Source of the DNA: JAKRSE01 sp943369295
GTDB lineage: Bacteria; Armatimonadota; Fimbriimonadia; Fimbriimonadales; Fimbriimonadaceae
Reading direction: 5' to 3'
NCBI GenBank assembly: GCA_943369295.1
Contig: CALRMU020000001.1
Location: forward strand, 1 to 64,000
DNA length: 64,000 nucleotides
The position numbers and the translations under genes are program-made. The notes below the pieces were generated by a model, which saw only the letters and a list, made by a program, of their open reading frames with translations, searched no databases and had not been told where the DNA came from. Positions 24,693 to 33,395 of the stretch are shown one piece after another (the stretch's first letter is position 1; each line of letters starts with the position of its first letter).

Positions 24693-24719
24693 GTCAAATC
24701 ATGATACCACGATATGACG
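24692..24719. promoter_or_regulatory. imperfect palindrome, candidate ArsR operator
   Basis: CGTCA...TGACG flanks an inner interrupted symmetry; 11 of 14 base pairs match across 28 bases. It lies directly upstream of the arsR start and in the arsR/hydrolase intergenic region, as expected for an autoregulatory operator. Confidence 0.4.
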
Positions 24720-24795
24720 GAATTAGGCGACTTTCTCCAGATTTTCTCCAGATGCAATCTGCCATTACTAATGCAGTTCTGTGGCATCATCCACT

Positions 24796-26634
24796 ATGCT
24801 TTCGCTGCGCCCCTGGCGCGCTCTGCTTGTCTCGGCGCCTTTTCTGCTTGTTTCTGCCTCTTTCGCCCAGTTCGGGCCCACCTGGAAGGATAGATACGAC
24901 GTTTACGAGTATCAGATTCCGGCTCGAGATGGAGTGAAGCTTTACACTCTGGCTTACGTGCCAAAGGGCAAGACTGGACCCTTCCCCATTCTGCTTGAGC
25001 GCACCCCCTACGGAGCCGGATCGCCCGAACGTGGCCCCCAAAGAACGACTCCTAAACTCGCCGAAGCAGGCTACATTTTTGCCTTTCAAGATGTGAGAGG
25101 AAAAGGCAAAAGCGAAGGCGACTTTGTTAATGTGCGGCCGACTTTGAAAAAGGGCGCAAAGGGCATTGATGAATCCACCGACACCTACGATACGGTCGAG
25201 TTTTTGACCAAGACCGTGCCGCAGAACTCGAAGCGAGTTGGCCTATGGGGAATTTCTTACCCTGGCTTCTATGCCGGAGCAGGAGCGATTCGCAATCATC
25301 CCATGCTCAAGGCGGTTTCACCCCAGGCACCGGTCAACGATTGGTTCATGGGTGATGACGTTCATCATCACGGAGCATTTTTTGTGCAGGAAGTCTTTGA
25401 CTTCAGCATTGGATTCAATGTCCCAAGAGGCGGTGAGAGGCCAGTAGTCAACCGCCAGGGCAAATCTGCTTATCAGTTCTTCTTGGAAGCAGGTGCGCTC
25501 AGCAATTTCGAACCCAAGTTCCTTCAGGGCAAGCTGCCCTATTGGAAGGAACTGATGGAAAACAGCACCTATAACGAGTACTGGAAGTCTCGTGCCTTGT
25601 GGCGAAGCTTTAAAGATGTCAACTGCGCCGTCCTGACGGTTGGGGGACTTTTTGATAAAGAAGACCTTTTCGGAGCATGGCAGCTTTACAAGGCTGGCGA
25701 AAAGCAGAACCCGAAATCTGACAACTACATCGTCATGGGGCCCTGGTCGCATGGCCAATGGGCGGGCCAGGGTGGAGGCAGCCTTTCCAGCCTTGTCTAC
25801 GGAGAACCTACTTCGAAGTGGTACCAGGAGAACGTTGAGTTTCCTTTCTTTGAAAGACACCTGAGGGGCGACAGCAAGGTGGCTCCAGTCCCCGAGGCTA
25901 CGGTTTTCGAGACAGGATTCAACCGCTTTAGAACCTTTGCTCAGTGGCCGCCTAAAGATGCAGTTAAGAAGAATCTCTATCTGGATGGCGCTGCTGGTCT
26001 AAGCTGGCAGAAGCCCAAAGCAGCCAGCAAGGCCAGCTATCAAGCCGACCCTGCCGCGCCAACGCCCTACGTTGCTGACTGGGAAACGAGTACCCGAGCT
26101 CCTGGAGACTGGCTGGCTAGAAATCAGAAATTCAGCGAAGGCAGGCAGGATACAGCCACCTTCACTCTTCCTGCCTTGACTGAAGATCTGCGAATCGCCG
26201 GACCCATCTATGCTGATCTCTGGATCACCACCACGGGAACTGATGGCGACTTTGTGGTCAAGCTGATTGACGAATATCCGGCTGATACCAAGGACAAGGC
26301 TCCCAACGGTGATTCAATGGCTGGCTACCAGATGATGGTTAGAGGCGAGATTATGAGAGCGAAGTTCCGCGACTCATTTGAAAAACCGAAGCCGATCGTG
26401 CCTGGTGTTCCGACCCGAGTGCGCTTTATGCTGAACGATGTTCTTCATCGCTTCCGCAAGGGTCACACGATCAAGGTTCGGGTCCAGAGCAGCTGGTTCC
26501 CCATTGCTGACCGGAACCCCAACGTCTTTACCGAGATTCGAACGGCGAAGGATTCTGACTTCAAAGCAGCTTCAATCTCTGTTTTGACGGGCGGGCGCTA
26601 TGCCAGCTCGTTAGAGCTGGGGATTCTGAAGTAG
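24796..26634 (+). CDS. exported CocE/NonD-family hydrolase
   Basis: About 612 residues from the ATG at 24796, which opens a signal peptide (MLSLRPWRALLVSAPFLLVSASFAQ). The alpha/beta-hydrolase domain begins YEYQIPARDGVKLYTLAYVP, with LLERTPYG and FQDVRGKGKSEGDF typical of the X-Pro dipeptidyl-peptidase S15/cocaine-esterase family. The nucleophile elbow is GISYPG near residue 153. The C-terminal jelly-roll (about 420-610) is the CocE/NonD C-terminal domain. The natural substrate is probably a peptide or ester. It is divergent from the metal operon but shows no link to metals. A strong terminator follows. Confidence 0.9.
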   Translation: MLSLRPWRALLVSAPFLLVSASFAQFGPTWKDRYDVYEYQIPARDGVKLYTLAYVPKGKTGPFPILLERTPYGAGSPERGPQRTTPKLAEAGYIFAFQDVRGKGKSEGDFVNVRPTLKKGAKGIDESTDTYDTVEFLTKTVPQNSKRVGLWGISYPGFYAGAGAIRNHPMLKAVSPQAPVNDWFMGDDVHHHGAFFVQEVFDFSIGFNVPRGGERPVVNRQGKSAYQFFLEAGALSNFEPKFLQGKLPYWKELMENSTYNEYWKSRALWRSFKDVNCAVLTVGGLFDKEDLFGAWQLYKAGEKQNPKSDNYIVMGPWSHGQWAGQGGGSLSSLVYGEPTSKWYQENVEFPFFERHLRGDSKVAPVPEATVFETGFNRFRTFAQWPPKDAVKKNLYLDGAAGLSWQKPKAASKASYQADPAAPTPYVADWETSTRAPGDWLARNQKFSEGRQDTATFTLPALTEDLRIAGPIYADLWITTTGTDGDFVVKLIDEYPADTKDKAPNGDSMAGYQMMVRGEIMRAKFRDSFEKPKPIVPGVPTRVRFMLNDVLHRFRKGHTIKVRVQSSWFPIADRNPNVFTEIRTAKDSDFKAASISVLTGGRYASSLELGILK

Positions 26635-26660
26635 AGGTCAAGTTCAGGCTGACTGAAAAT

Positions 26661-26689
26661 GGGGGAGCTTTGGCTCCCCCTCTTTTTTG
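26661..26689 (+). terminator. rho-independent terminator (possibly bidirectional)
   Basis: GGGGGAGC (26661-26668) pairs with GCTCCCCC (26673-26680) over a 4-base loop, followed by TCTTTTTTGT. The minus strand has a weaker T-run, so it may also serve the convergent yqgF-like gene. Confidence 0.9.
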
Positions 26690-26705
26690 TCTCCTCGCCT
26701 AAAAA

Positions 26706-27125
26706 CTACTGTTCGTTAAGAACCCGCTCTGCCAAGACAAGCGCCGCAAAGTCATCAATCTCTACGGGAGGCACCTGGAGGGAAGAAGGAAGCAGACGCC
26801 GCCACCAGGGCCGTGGATGATGCTCCCAGTACTTCTCCCTGGCTGCCTGGCTCGTATTGGTTTCATCCACCAGAAGAATAGCGGCGGAAGGGAACTCGGT
26901 TCTCAGGAGATCAACGGTCTCTTTGCTGCGAGTGCCATTGCCGACCACCATGATCTCATAGGATGAGATGGCGGCTGCCTCGGCTATGGATGAAGCGACA
27001 TCCTCACGGTTGGCAATTTTCCTCCAAAGAAGATTAATGGCGCCGGATTCTTCTCGCCTAACAAGAGCCAATCCGTTCTTTTTGAAGCCAGGATCGACTG
27101 CTAAAACAGTCTTCTTTGTCCGCAT
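26706..27125 (-). CDS. YqgF/RuvX-like RNase H-fold protein
   Basis: 139 residues with the YqgF pattern: LAVDPGFKKNGLALV (first Asp and Gly-rich turn), MVVGNGTRSKETVDLL (second strand), VDETNTSQAAREKYWEHH (Glu-containing motif) and a late EIDDFAALVLAER with acidic residues. YqgF proteins process the 5' end of 16S rRNA or resolve junctions. This one is a divergent paralogue of the type that sits beside DUF3084 genes in cyanobacteria. Four bases separate it from DUF3084, so it is the last gene of the envelope operon. Confidence 0.75.
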   Translation of the reverse strand: MRTKKTVLAVDPGFKKNGLALVRREESGAINLLWRKIANREDVASSIAEAAAISSYEIMVVGNGTRSKETVDLLRTEFPSAAILLVDETNTSQAAREKYWEHHPRPWWRRLLPSSLQVPPVEIDDFAALVLAERVLNEQ

Positions 27126-27129
27126 GGGG

Positions 27130-28662
27130 CTACCTTAACCGCCAGGCGAGTCGGAAGGGATCGCCGGCCCGAGTTTCGGCGGCAGATAGGAACTGGACCC
27201 GAACACTTACTCCTCTGGACTTGACCTCTTGGACGATACGAACTACTGTCTCGCGGGGCACCTCTCCGAAGGGCTGGCTGCTGCCTGCGACGGGAATGAG
27301 TCCGGAGCCGCGGAGGATGGGGCTGAGCCTCTGTTCGACATAGGTGGCTAACTCAGAGGCGATAGCTTCCTGCGTGGCCGCTCCGTTGAGCCTGAATTCT
27401 GAAATCAGCTGATCTTCTTTAAAGATGACTGGATTCTCGTAGAGCTCGGCGGCCAGGGGGATGAACTCTCCTTGGAAGGCATTGTAAAGCGACTTGACGA
27501 GGAGAATGCGAGGCTGTGGTCCGCCTGCCATGAGGCGAATCATGCCCTGCTTCTGAGCCTCTGCCGTCAGAATCGGCTGTCCTGTCAGTCTGAGGTCGAT
27601 GAACTGTGCGTAATTCGCTGCCGGTCCGAGACCTGCGCCACGCGACTTGGCAGCTTGAGCCGCTTTTTCTTCTGCCGCCTTCATCAGATTCTGAGCTTCG
27701 ACGATAGTGAGGTTGGCACCGACCGGGATTCTGGTGAGCTCATCGCCCAGCGATGCCACCATGGAGCGAGTTCGAGCAGCCTCGCCCAGATTCATGAGGG
27801 AGACTCTGTCTCGCTGAAGACGGGCAACATCGCTTTGAATTGCTTCGAGGACCTCTCCCGACCTTTTTAGTTCAGTTTCAGCGGCATCTAGCAGCCGCTG
27901 GGCTTCTCGAAGCTGCTCTCGCTGCACCTCTGAAGTCGCTTCAAAGTTCTCTTGAAGCCGCCTGATTGAATCTTTGAGTTCCTTTGTTTCTGCTTCCAGC
28001 TTAGTGCGGACTGTCTTCAGTTCGTCGGCGGTCTCTTCCAAATTGGCGTTGGCCATGGTCAGGCGCAGATTTTCTTTAGCGACATCGACATTGTTCTTTT
28101 TAATCGTATCTGCGGCTCTTTCCAGATCCTTGACTTCGGCCTCTGCTTTCAGGAGTCCGGCTTGAGCCTTCTTAGCTTCTTCCAGGGTCTTAGCTGCCTT
28201 GGCCTGCTGATCGGCGATCTGTTTACGCAGCTCGGTTGAGGTCAGAGCCAGCTTTTGGTTATCGGAGGTCAGCCTGCTTCCATCAGCAATGGATTTAGCC
28301 AGCTTTTGATCCTGTTCCAGCAGTTTTTTGTTGATGTTGATGGATTCGGCCGCGCTTTCTTTCAGTCGAGTCTGAGCCGCTTCAAGATCCTTTCGGGTGC
28401 GGTCCAGGTCGTTCTTTACCTGGGTGCCTGAGATGATCCAGACTCGGACAGGTTCGGCAACCGCCATCAGGATAAGAACCAGGATGAGGGCGCCCCCAGA
28501 GCCAGCTAAAGCAGTAAGCAGGGCGGCTGTGTGTTTTGGCCTTAAGGGGCCAAGCTTGACCCTTTTTTTGCCTAAGTTTCGGCCAAGCTGGTCACCAGCC
28601 CACGCCATGATTCCTGTCATCAGAATCATGAGGGCGACAAAGACCAGCGAGATCGGATCCAT
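27130..28662 (-). CDS. DUF3084 membrane-anchored coiled-coil protein
   Basis: 510 residues. Two N-terminal membrane helices (LVFVALMILMTGIMAWAGDQLG and LLTALAGSGGALILVLILMAV) precede a long coiled coil, about residues 85-290. A C-terminal globular domain follows (about 320-510, with MASLGDELTRIPVGANLTIVEAQ and TVRIVQEVKSRGVSVRVQF). DUF3084 proteins are common in cyanobacteria and the Deinococcus group; their function is unsettled. Here the gene is between lptF/G and the yqgF-like gene with gaps of only four bases, pointing to an envelope role. Confidence 0.85.
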   Translation of the reverse strand: MDPISLVFVALMILMTGIMAWAGDQLGRNLGKKRVKLGPLRPKHTAALLTALAGSGGALILVLILMAVAEPVRVWIISGTQVKNDLDRTRKDLEAAQTRLKESAAESININKKLLEQDQKLAKSIADGSRLTSDNQKLALTSTELRKQIADQQAKAAKTLEEAKKAQAGLLKAEAEVKDLERAADTIKKNNVDVAKENLRLTMANANLEETADELKTVRTKLEAETKELKDSIRRLQENFEATSEVQREQLREAQRLLDAAETELKRSGEVLEAIQSDVARLQRDRVSLMNLGEAARTRSMVASLGDELTRIPVGANLTIVEAQNLMKAAEEKAAQAAKSRGAGLGPAANYAQFIDLRLTGQPILTAEAQKQGMIRLMAGGPQPRILLVKSLYNAFQGEFIPLAAELYENPVIFKEDQLISEFRLNGAATQEAIASELATYVEQRLSPILRGSGLIPVAGSSQPFGEVPRETVVRIVQEVKSRGVSVRVQFLSAAETRAGDPFRLAWRLR

Positions 28663-28666
28663 AGAA

Positions 28667-29779
28667 TTAACCGTTCTTGATCTTTATCAATACACCAGCG
28701 GCAATGAGCCCGGCGGCAATAGGGGTAAAGCTGGCGGCCACAGAAGGAATAGCTCCCCCTTGGGCAATGATCGCCATGACGTTGGTGAGCAGCATGTAGG
28801 CGAAAATGATGATAACCGACATCCAAAAGCCGCTGGCCGTGGAGGTCCGGTGGCTTCGAATTCCAAGGGGCGCGCCCACCAAGCCAAAGATAATAGCGGC
28901 GAGCGGCAGAGAGATCTTGTTCCAGTAGCCGAATTCCATGTTGGCTACTTTGTCCCTGGCAACCTGGGGGTTGCGCTTGTCTCTTTCGATCTGCGCCTTA
29001 AGCTGCTGCATCGAAAGGGCATCAAGGTCTCGAACGTTCTGGAAGAAGAGGTCTTCGGGCGTGAATCGAGGCTTGGCAAGGCCAGCGGGCCAGGCTCCAT
29101 CTTTCAGCTGGAGTTCGTTCCTGCCATCAGCTGAAAGCAGTTTGGCTGATCCCTGAATCCGCCAATCTTCTTCGCCGTTATAGACAAGTTTGTCTGCTGT
29201 CATGTACCACGTAGGCTTCTTAGCTTTATCGAAGAAGGTGAGGTTGGCTCCAGTCAAAACCCTCTCGATGATATCGAAGCTCTGGGCTGTTACCATGGCC
29301 TGAAGGCGGCCTTCATCGTAAACGGCTCTGAAGGTTGCCTGCTCACTCTTCTGGTCGAGATCAGCCTTGATTTCATCTTTGGTTAAAAAGGCTTGGAATG
29401 AAGCCCAGGGAACAACCGAATTGTTGAACCAGAAGGCAACTCCCCCGATGGTGAGACCAAAGATGGCAACGGGCAGCATGATTCGCCAGACAGAAACTCC
29501 GGCAGCCTGCATGGCGACAATCTCACTGTCTCCGCTTAACCGCCCGAAGGCGAGAAGAGAAGCCAGGAGCATGGCCATCGCGAAGGTTTTGGCGAAAATT
29601 CCTGGCATCAATAAAAGAACGAGCTTTAAAGTTGCCCAAAGATTCGCTCCTTCGCTGAGAAAACGTGTGATTTCGAAGAGGAAAGACCCCGCCATGATCA
29701 GGACGGAGAAGACTGCGACCCCGAAAGCCCAAAGGGGGAAAAGCTCTTTGAGGATCAGGCGGTCCAGCTTAGGCAGCAC
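28667..29779 (-). CDS. LptF/LptG-family permease
   Basis: 370 residues with three N-terminal membrane helices, a periplasmic beta-jellyroll domain (about 125-270) and three C-terminal helices, the YjgP/YjgQ layout. The start LDRLILKELFPLWAFGVAVFSVLIMAG and the SGDSEIVAMQAAGVSVWRIMLPV coupling-helix segment are typical. It pulls lipopolysaccharide or a related glycolipid from the inner membrane with LptB. Only one such permease is seen here, whereas Proteobacteria need an F/G heterodimer. It may homodimerise or pair with one encoded elsewhere. It starts directly after the lptB stop. Confidence 0.9.
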   Translation of the reverse strand: MLPKLDRLILKELFPLWAFGVAVFSVLIMAGSFLFEITRFLSEGANLWATLKLVLLLMPGIFAKTFAMAMLLASLLAFGRLSGDSEIVAMQAAGVSVWRIMLPVAIFGLTIGGVAFWFNNSVVPWASFQAFLTKDEIKADLDQKSEQATFRAVYDEGRLQAMVTAQSFDIIERVLTGANLTFFDKAKKPTWYMTADKLVYNGEEDWRIQGSAKLLSADGRNELQLKDGAWPAGLAKPRFTPEDLFFQNVRDLDALSMQQLKAQIERDKRNPQVARDKVANMEFGYWNKISLPLAAIIFGLVGAPLGIRSHRTSTASGFWMSVIIIFAYMLLTNVMAIIAQGGAIPSVAASFTPIAAGLIAAGVLIKIKNG

Positions 29780-30514
29780 CTAGCGCTCCTCCGCGATGGC
29801 GCGGAACCCTTGACCCAGGTAGTAGCGGCGCACCTGCTCGTTGGCCCGGATTTCTGTTTCCTTCCCTTGAGCCTGAATCTGTCCTTCGATAAGAATGTAG
29901 TTCCAATCGGTGATGCTGAGAGTGGCATCGACGTTGTGGTCGGTGATGAGGATGCCGATTCCTCTCTTCTTCAAATCTTGAATCAGGTGCTGCAGCTCTT
30001 CGATCGTCACGGGGTCGATGCCGGTGAAGGGTTCATCGAGAAGGATGAATTTGGGTTCGGTCGCTAGGGCACGGGCGATCTCGGCGCGTCTTCTTTCACC
30101 GCCGGAAAGGACGGCACCTTCGCGGTCAAGAATTCCGCCAATGTGCAGCTCATCTGCCAGAGCTTCAATTCTTCGTTTGCCTTCTTTCTTGGGGACTCGA
30201 GCCTGTTCGAGCACCAGCTCGATGTTTTCTCGAACTGTAAGACGGCGGAAAACTGAGCTTTCCTGCGGCAGATAGCCAACCCCGAGCTTGGCTCGCTGGT
30301 ACATGGGCAGGCGGGTGACCTTGGTGCTGTCGAAGAAGACATCGCCTCCGTTGGCCTTGACCAAGCCCATGATCATGTAGAAAGTGGTTGTCTTGCCGGC
30401 TCCGTTGGGCCCTAAGAGGCCAACGATTTGAGACTGATCGATTTCTAGGCTGACACCGCGAACGACGGGACGCCGTTTATAAGATTTTTGCAGGTTTTCT
30501 GCACGGATCTTCAT
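29780..30514 (-). CDS. lptB: LPS export ABC transporter ATPase
   Basis: 244 residues with Walker A GPNGAGKTT (Lys41), signature LSGGERRRAEIARAL, Walker B FILLDEPFTGIDP and switch His in LITDHNVDATL. The close match to LptB over its length and the lpt neighbours leave little doubt. It supplies ATP power for LPS extraction. The start overlaps the lptA-like gene by four bases. Confidence 0.95.
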   Translation of the reverse strand: MKIRAENLQKSYKRRPVVRGVSLEIDQSQIVGLLGPNGAGKTTTFYMIMGLVKANGGDVFFDSTKVTRLPMYQRAKLGVGYLPQESSVFRRLTVRENIELVLEQARVPKKEGKRRIEALADELHIGGILDREGAVLSGGERRRAEIARALATEPKFILLDEPFTGIDPVTIEELQHLIQDLKKRGIGILITDHNVDATLSITDWNYILIEGQIQAQGKETEIRANEQVRRYYLGQGFRAIAEER

Positions 30515-31623
30515 GGCTTCTGTCCCTCGCTGATTCTAGTGCTGCCCGACTTGGCCGTCGCGTTCAGAAGGTTTCCTGCCTGGTCAAAAGTGACGAGAAG
30601 GGTTTCTGAGGCGCCCTCGGCTTCGATAGGCTCCTCGCCTGGCTCTCTGACTTCGATGGTGTAGGTGACTCCGCCAGAGAGGGTCATGAGGCCGGTGGCT
30701 CGGTCGAAGGTGAGTCTTGCGCCCTTGGCGTTAAGGACTCGGGTTCTTTCTCCCTCGGTGACCTTGGCTTTCGAGATGGCTTTCAGGATGACATTGCCCT
30801 TGAGGTCAAGGGAGATGAGGCTGTTTTCGCCCCTCTTCACCTTTTCGGCGACTTTGCCAGTGCCGGAATCGGCGGCAGCATTGATGTCGTTTTCTTCGCC
30901 CGGCTTCGGCTGGTTCCAACCGACCAGGGTGAAGGCACTGGGAAAAGTGAATGTGAGAGTCTCGGCAGTCTGGTCAAGCTTGGCCGAGGCGCTCTTAAGG
31001 TTGAGCCTTCGGACAGCTTCAGTAAGGTTAAAGTCTACAGATCCTCGTGCGTCAGCCGACCTCAGCTTGCCCTTTGGCAGGCGGAAGGAATCGAGGAGGA
31101 TTGTGGCGCTGCCCGCCTTGAGGGTTCTTTTCGAGGCTGACTCTGTGGCCGTAGCGGCAGAATCTTGGACCATGGTGAAGGGCTTGGCCAGTGCCACCTT
31201 GGCTTCAGTCCCCGAATCGTCAATCTTGAGTTCGGCGCTTTGGAGGTTGGTTTTGGTGCCTGCCTTTTCCTGAGTCAGGTTCACTGCCCCGCTTAGGTCA
31301 GCGGACTTCAAAACGTAGCCGCTTTTGAGGTTTTCTAACTCGGCAACAAGCTTCAGGGCCTCTAAGTTGATGCCTTGATCCTGGCTTTGGCCACGGATTG
31401 GTCTGCCTGTGCCTTCAAAGAGGAGAGGTCCTTTATTCTGAACCTTCACCTCATGAGAATCCATGTTCCAGAGCTTAAGCCGTCCCTGCTTATCTTTGAA
31501 CACCTGCTCGCTTGGCTTCTGAGCCAGCACACTGCCTCCGGCGATAACAGCCGCCCCGAAAAGGGCCAAGACAGCAAAACGAGTTAAAGGCATGGCAGAT
31601 GAAAACTTCTCTCTTTTAAACAT
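30511..31623 (-). CDS. LptA/OstA-like periplasmic protein
   Basis: 370 residues with a signal peptide (FAVLALFGAAVIAGGSVLAQ). The mature part is rich in beta-strand repeats typical of the OstA/LptA jellyroll: LQSAELKIDD, ARGSVDFNLTEAV, ISLDLKGNVILKA, GARLTFDRATGLMTLSGGVTYTI. It is about twice the length of E. coli LptA, so it may provide a longer periplasmic bridge. Position directly before lptB supports a role in LPS transport. The in-frame ATG at codon 11 is an alternative start. Confidence 0.75.
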   Translation of the reverse strand: MFKREKFSSAMPLTRFAVLALFGAAVIAGGSVLAQKPSEQVFKDKQGRLKLWNMDSHEVKVQNKGPLLFEGTGRPIRGQSQDQGINLEALKLVAELENLKSGYVLKSADLSGAVNLTQEKAGTKTNLQSAELKIDDSGTEAKVALAKPFTMVQDSAATATESASKRTLKAGSATILLDSFRLPKGKLRSADARGSVDFNLTEAVRRLNLKSASAKLDQTAETLTFTFPSAFTLVGWNQPKPGEENDINAAADSGTGKVAEKVKRGENSLISLDLKGNVILKAISKAKVTEGERTRVLNAKGARLTFDRATGLMTLSGGVTYTIEVREPGEEPIEAEGASETLLVTFDQAGNLLNATAKSGSTRISEGQKP

Positions 31624-31684
31624 TGTGAATGACGCGGCAAATCTGTGGGGGCACCCTATTGACGTTTGGTCTGGGCGCGGTCAT

Positions 31685-32248
31685 TCACTTGAACCGGTCA
31701 GGAGTCCCGAATCGTTCCAGATTGGGGGTGGTGACGAGGGAGGGTGCGGGACCTGATTCAAAGCCTTGACCCTTGAGCCACACATTGCCTTGGGCTGTAA
31801 TCAAACCACTAGCCTCCTTCCACTGGACGGAATTTGAGGTCATGACGATCTTTTTTTCCTCGCTGGTGATGGTGACTCCGTCCTCGAGAACAAGAATCTT
31901 TTCGTTCTGCAGAAATCGGCCTTGCGGAGCTCTGAATCGACTGACTATCACTCCCTTTTGATAAAGCTCGCCTGTGACGCCTTTGAGAATGCTGTTGGCG
32001 TCGGACCTGTCCTTGCGGTCAAAACTGGTGGTCGAAGATTCTGACCGGGCCTGCATCAAAACCTCGCCTGCTTCGCTGCGGCGGATCAGAACAGAATTCT
32101 CTGTGGCAACTGCCACCCTTTCTGGGTCAGTTTCGGCCTTGCTTGTAGGCTCTACAGTCTCGGGAACCTTGGGATGGGAGAGCTGGCAGCCAGCCAGGAC
32201 TCCAACCGCTATCAGAGCCACCCCAGAAAGAATTGCCTGGAGCTTCAT
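31685..32248 (-). CDS. LptC-like lipoprotein
   Basis: 187 residues with a lipobox LAGC (Cys21). The mature part carries an LptC/OstA-type pattern: LYQKGVIVSRFRAPQGRFLQNEKILVLEDGVTITSEEKKIVMTSNSVQWKEASGLITAQGNVWLKG. E. coli LptC is anchored by a membrane helix rather than lipid; a lipid-anchored version is plausible in other phyla. It overlaps rlmN by four bases. Inferred role: receives LPS from the LptB-permease complex. Confidence 0.75.
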   Translation of the reverse strand: MKLQAILSGVALIAVGVLAGCQLSHPKVPETVEPTSKAETDPERVAVATENSVLIRRSEAGEVLMQARSESSTTSFDRKDRSDANSILKGVTGELYQKGVIVSRFRAPQGRFLQNEKILVLEDGVTITSEEKKIVMTSNSVQWKEASGLITAQGNVWLKGQGFESGPAPSLVTTPNLERFGTPDRFK

Positions 32249-33321
32249 GATTCTTTTTGGGGAAGGGTGCTAAGCCCTTCTCGCTTTGAAAATCTGCCTT
32301 TGTGCTGTCCAGCCAGCTGCCCACAGGCGGCGGCGATATCGTGGCCCCTTTCTACTCTCTCGGTTACGTTGACGCCTCTGGCTTCAAGGGCGCCTCGGAA
32401 CGAATTGACCCTTTCGCGGGTGGGACGGCTGAATCCTTGGCCAGTATCAACCCAGTTGAAGGGGATAAGGTTGACCACGCTGGGGGTCCCCTTGATCAGA
32501 TGGGCGAGGACATTGGCCTCTTCGAGAGAATCGTTGACCTCGTTGATCAAAAGATATTCGATCGTGATTTTTCGCCCCGTTGAACGGTGGTATTCCTTCA
32601 TCGCTTCAATCACTTCTCTCACCGGCCACTTTTTGTTGACGGGCATAAGGCGTCCGCGAATCTCATCGAGGGGCGAATGGAGGGAAAGAGCAAGGTGGAT
32701 AGGCAGCTTCAGCTTGGCCAGTTCTAAGATTTGAGGAACAAGGCCGACGGTCGAAATGGTGAGGTGCCGGTAGCTGAGACCTACTTCTTCATGCAGTAGA
32801 TTCAGCGTTTTGACGACATTGGGGAGGTTGAGCAGGGGCTCGCCCATTCCCATAAAGACGACATGGCTGATTCGGGTCTTGGCGATGGTCTGGAGGAGCA
32901 GCACCTGGCCAACAATCTCTCCGGCAGTGAGGTTGCGGTCGAAGCCGCCTAAGCCTGTTGCACAGAAGGTGCAGCCCATGGGACAGCCAACTTGGCTGGA
33001 AATGCAGCAGGAGGTCCGTTCGGAGTAGGGAAGGTGGACGCATTCATAAACTTCACCATCGCCCCTATGGACCAGCAGCTTGTCGACGCCATCTGTGCTG
33101 ACTTTGTGCTGAGCAACCTGAAGCGGAAGAACCCGGTGCGTTTCGGCTAGCGCGGATCGTAATGAGGCAGGAAGATCGGCCATCTCATCAAAAGAGGTGG
33201 CGAACTTTTTGTAGATCCAGTGGGCTATCTGCTTGCCACGATAAGCCGGCTGACCCAGTTCCTTTACAAGATCCTGGAGCTCAGATGTGTTTAGGCCGGC
33301 AAGGGAGGGCTTCAGGTCCAC
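32245..33321 (-). CDS. rlmN: dual-specificity 23S rRNA/tRNA adenine C2-methyltransferase
   Basis: 358 residues, a radical-SAM enzyme that methylates A2503 of 23S rRNA and A37 of some tRNAs. The iron-sulfur motif is C113-x3-C117-x2-C120 (GCPMGCTFCATG). The MGMGEPLLN segment and the late CGQL cysteine, the methyl-carrying residue in the family, are present. It is the first gene of the envelope operon, an association likely reflecting position rather than function. Confidence 0.96.
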   Translation of the reverse strand: MDLKPSLAGLNTSELQDLVKELGQPAYRGKQIAHWIYKKFATSFDEMADLPASLRSALAETHRVLPLQVAQHKVSTDGVDKLLVHRGDGEVYECVHLPYSERTSCCISSQVGCPMGCTFCATGLGGFDRNLTAGEIVGQVLLLQTIAKTRISHVVFMGMGEPLLNLPNVVKTLNLLHEEVGLSYRHLTISTVGLVPQILELAKLKLPIHLALSLHSPLDEIRGRLMPVNKKWPVREVIEAMKEYHRSTGRKITIEYLLINEVNDSLEEANVLAHLIKGTPSVVNLIPFNWVDTGQGFSRPTRERVNSFRGALEARGVNVTERVERGHDIAAACGQLAGQHKGRFSKREGLSTLPQKES

Positions 33322-33395
33322 TTAATTCAGTGTACCAAGGGCTCGGAAACCTCAAAGGTTCATTTAAGCGTTGGTAGAAGAAGAGAGTCATAAAG

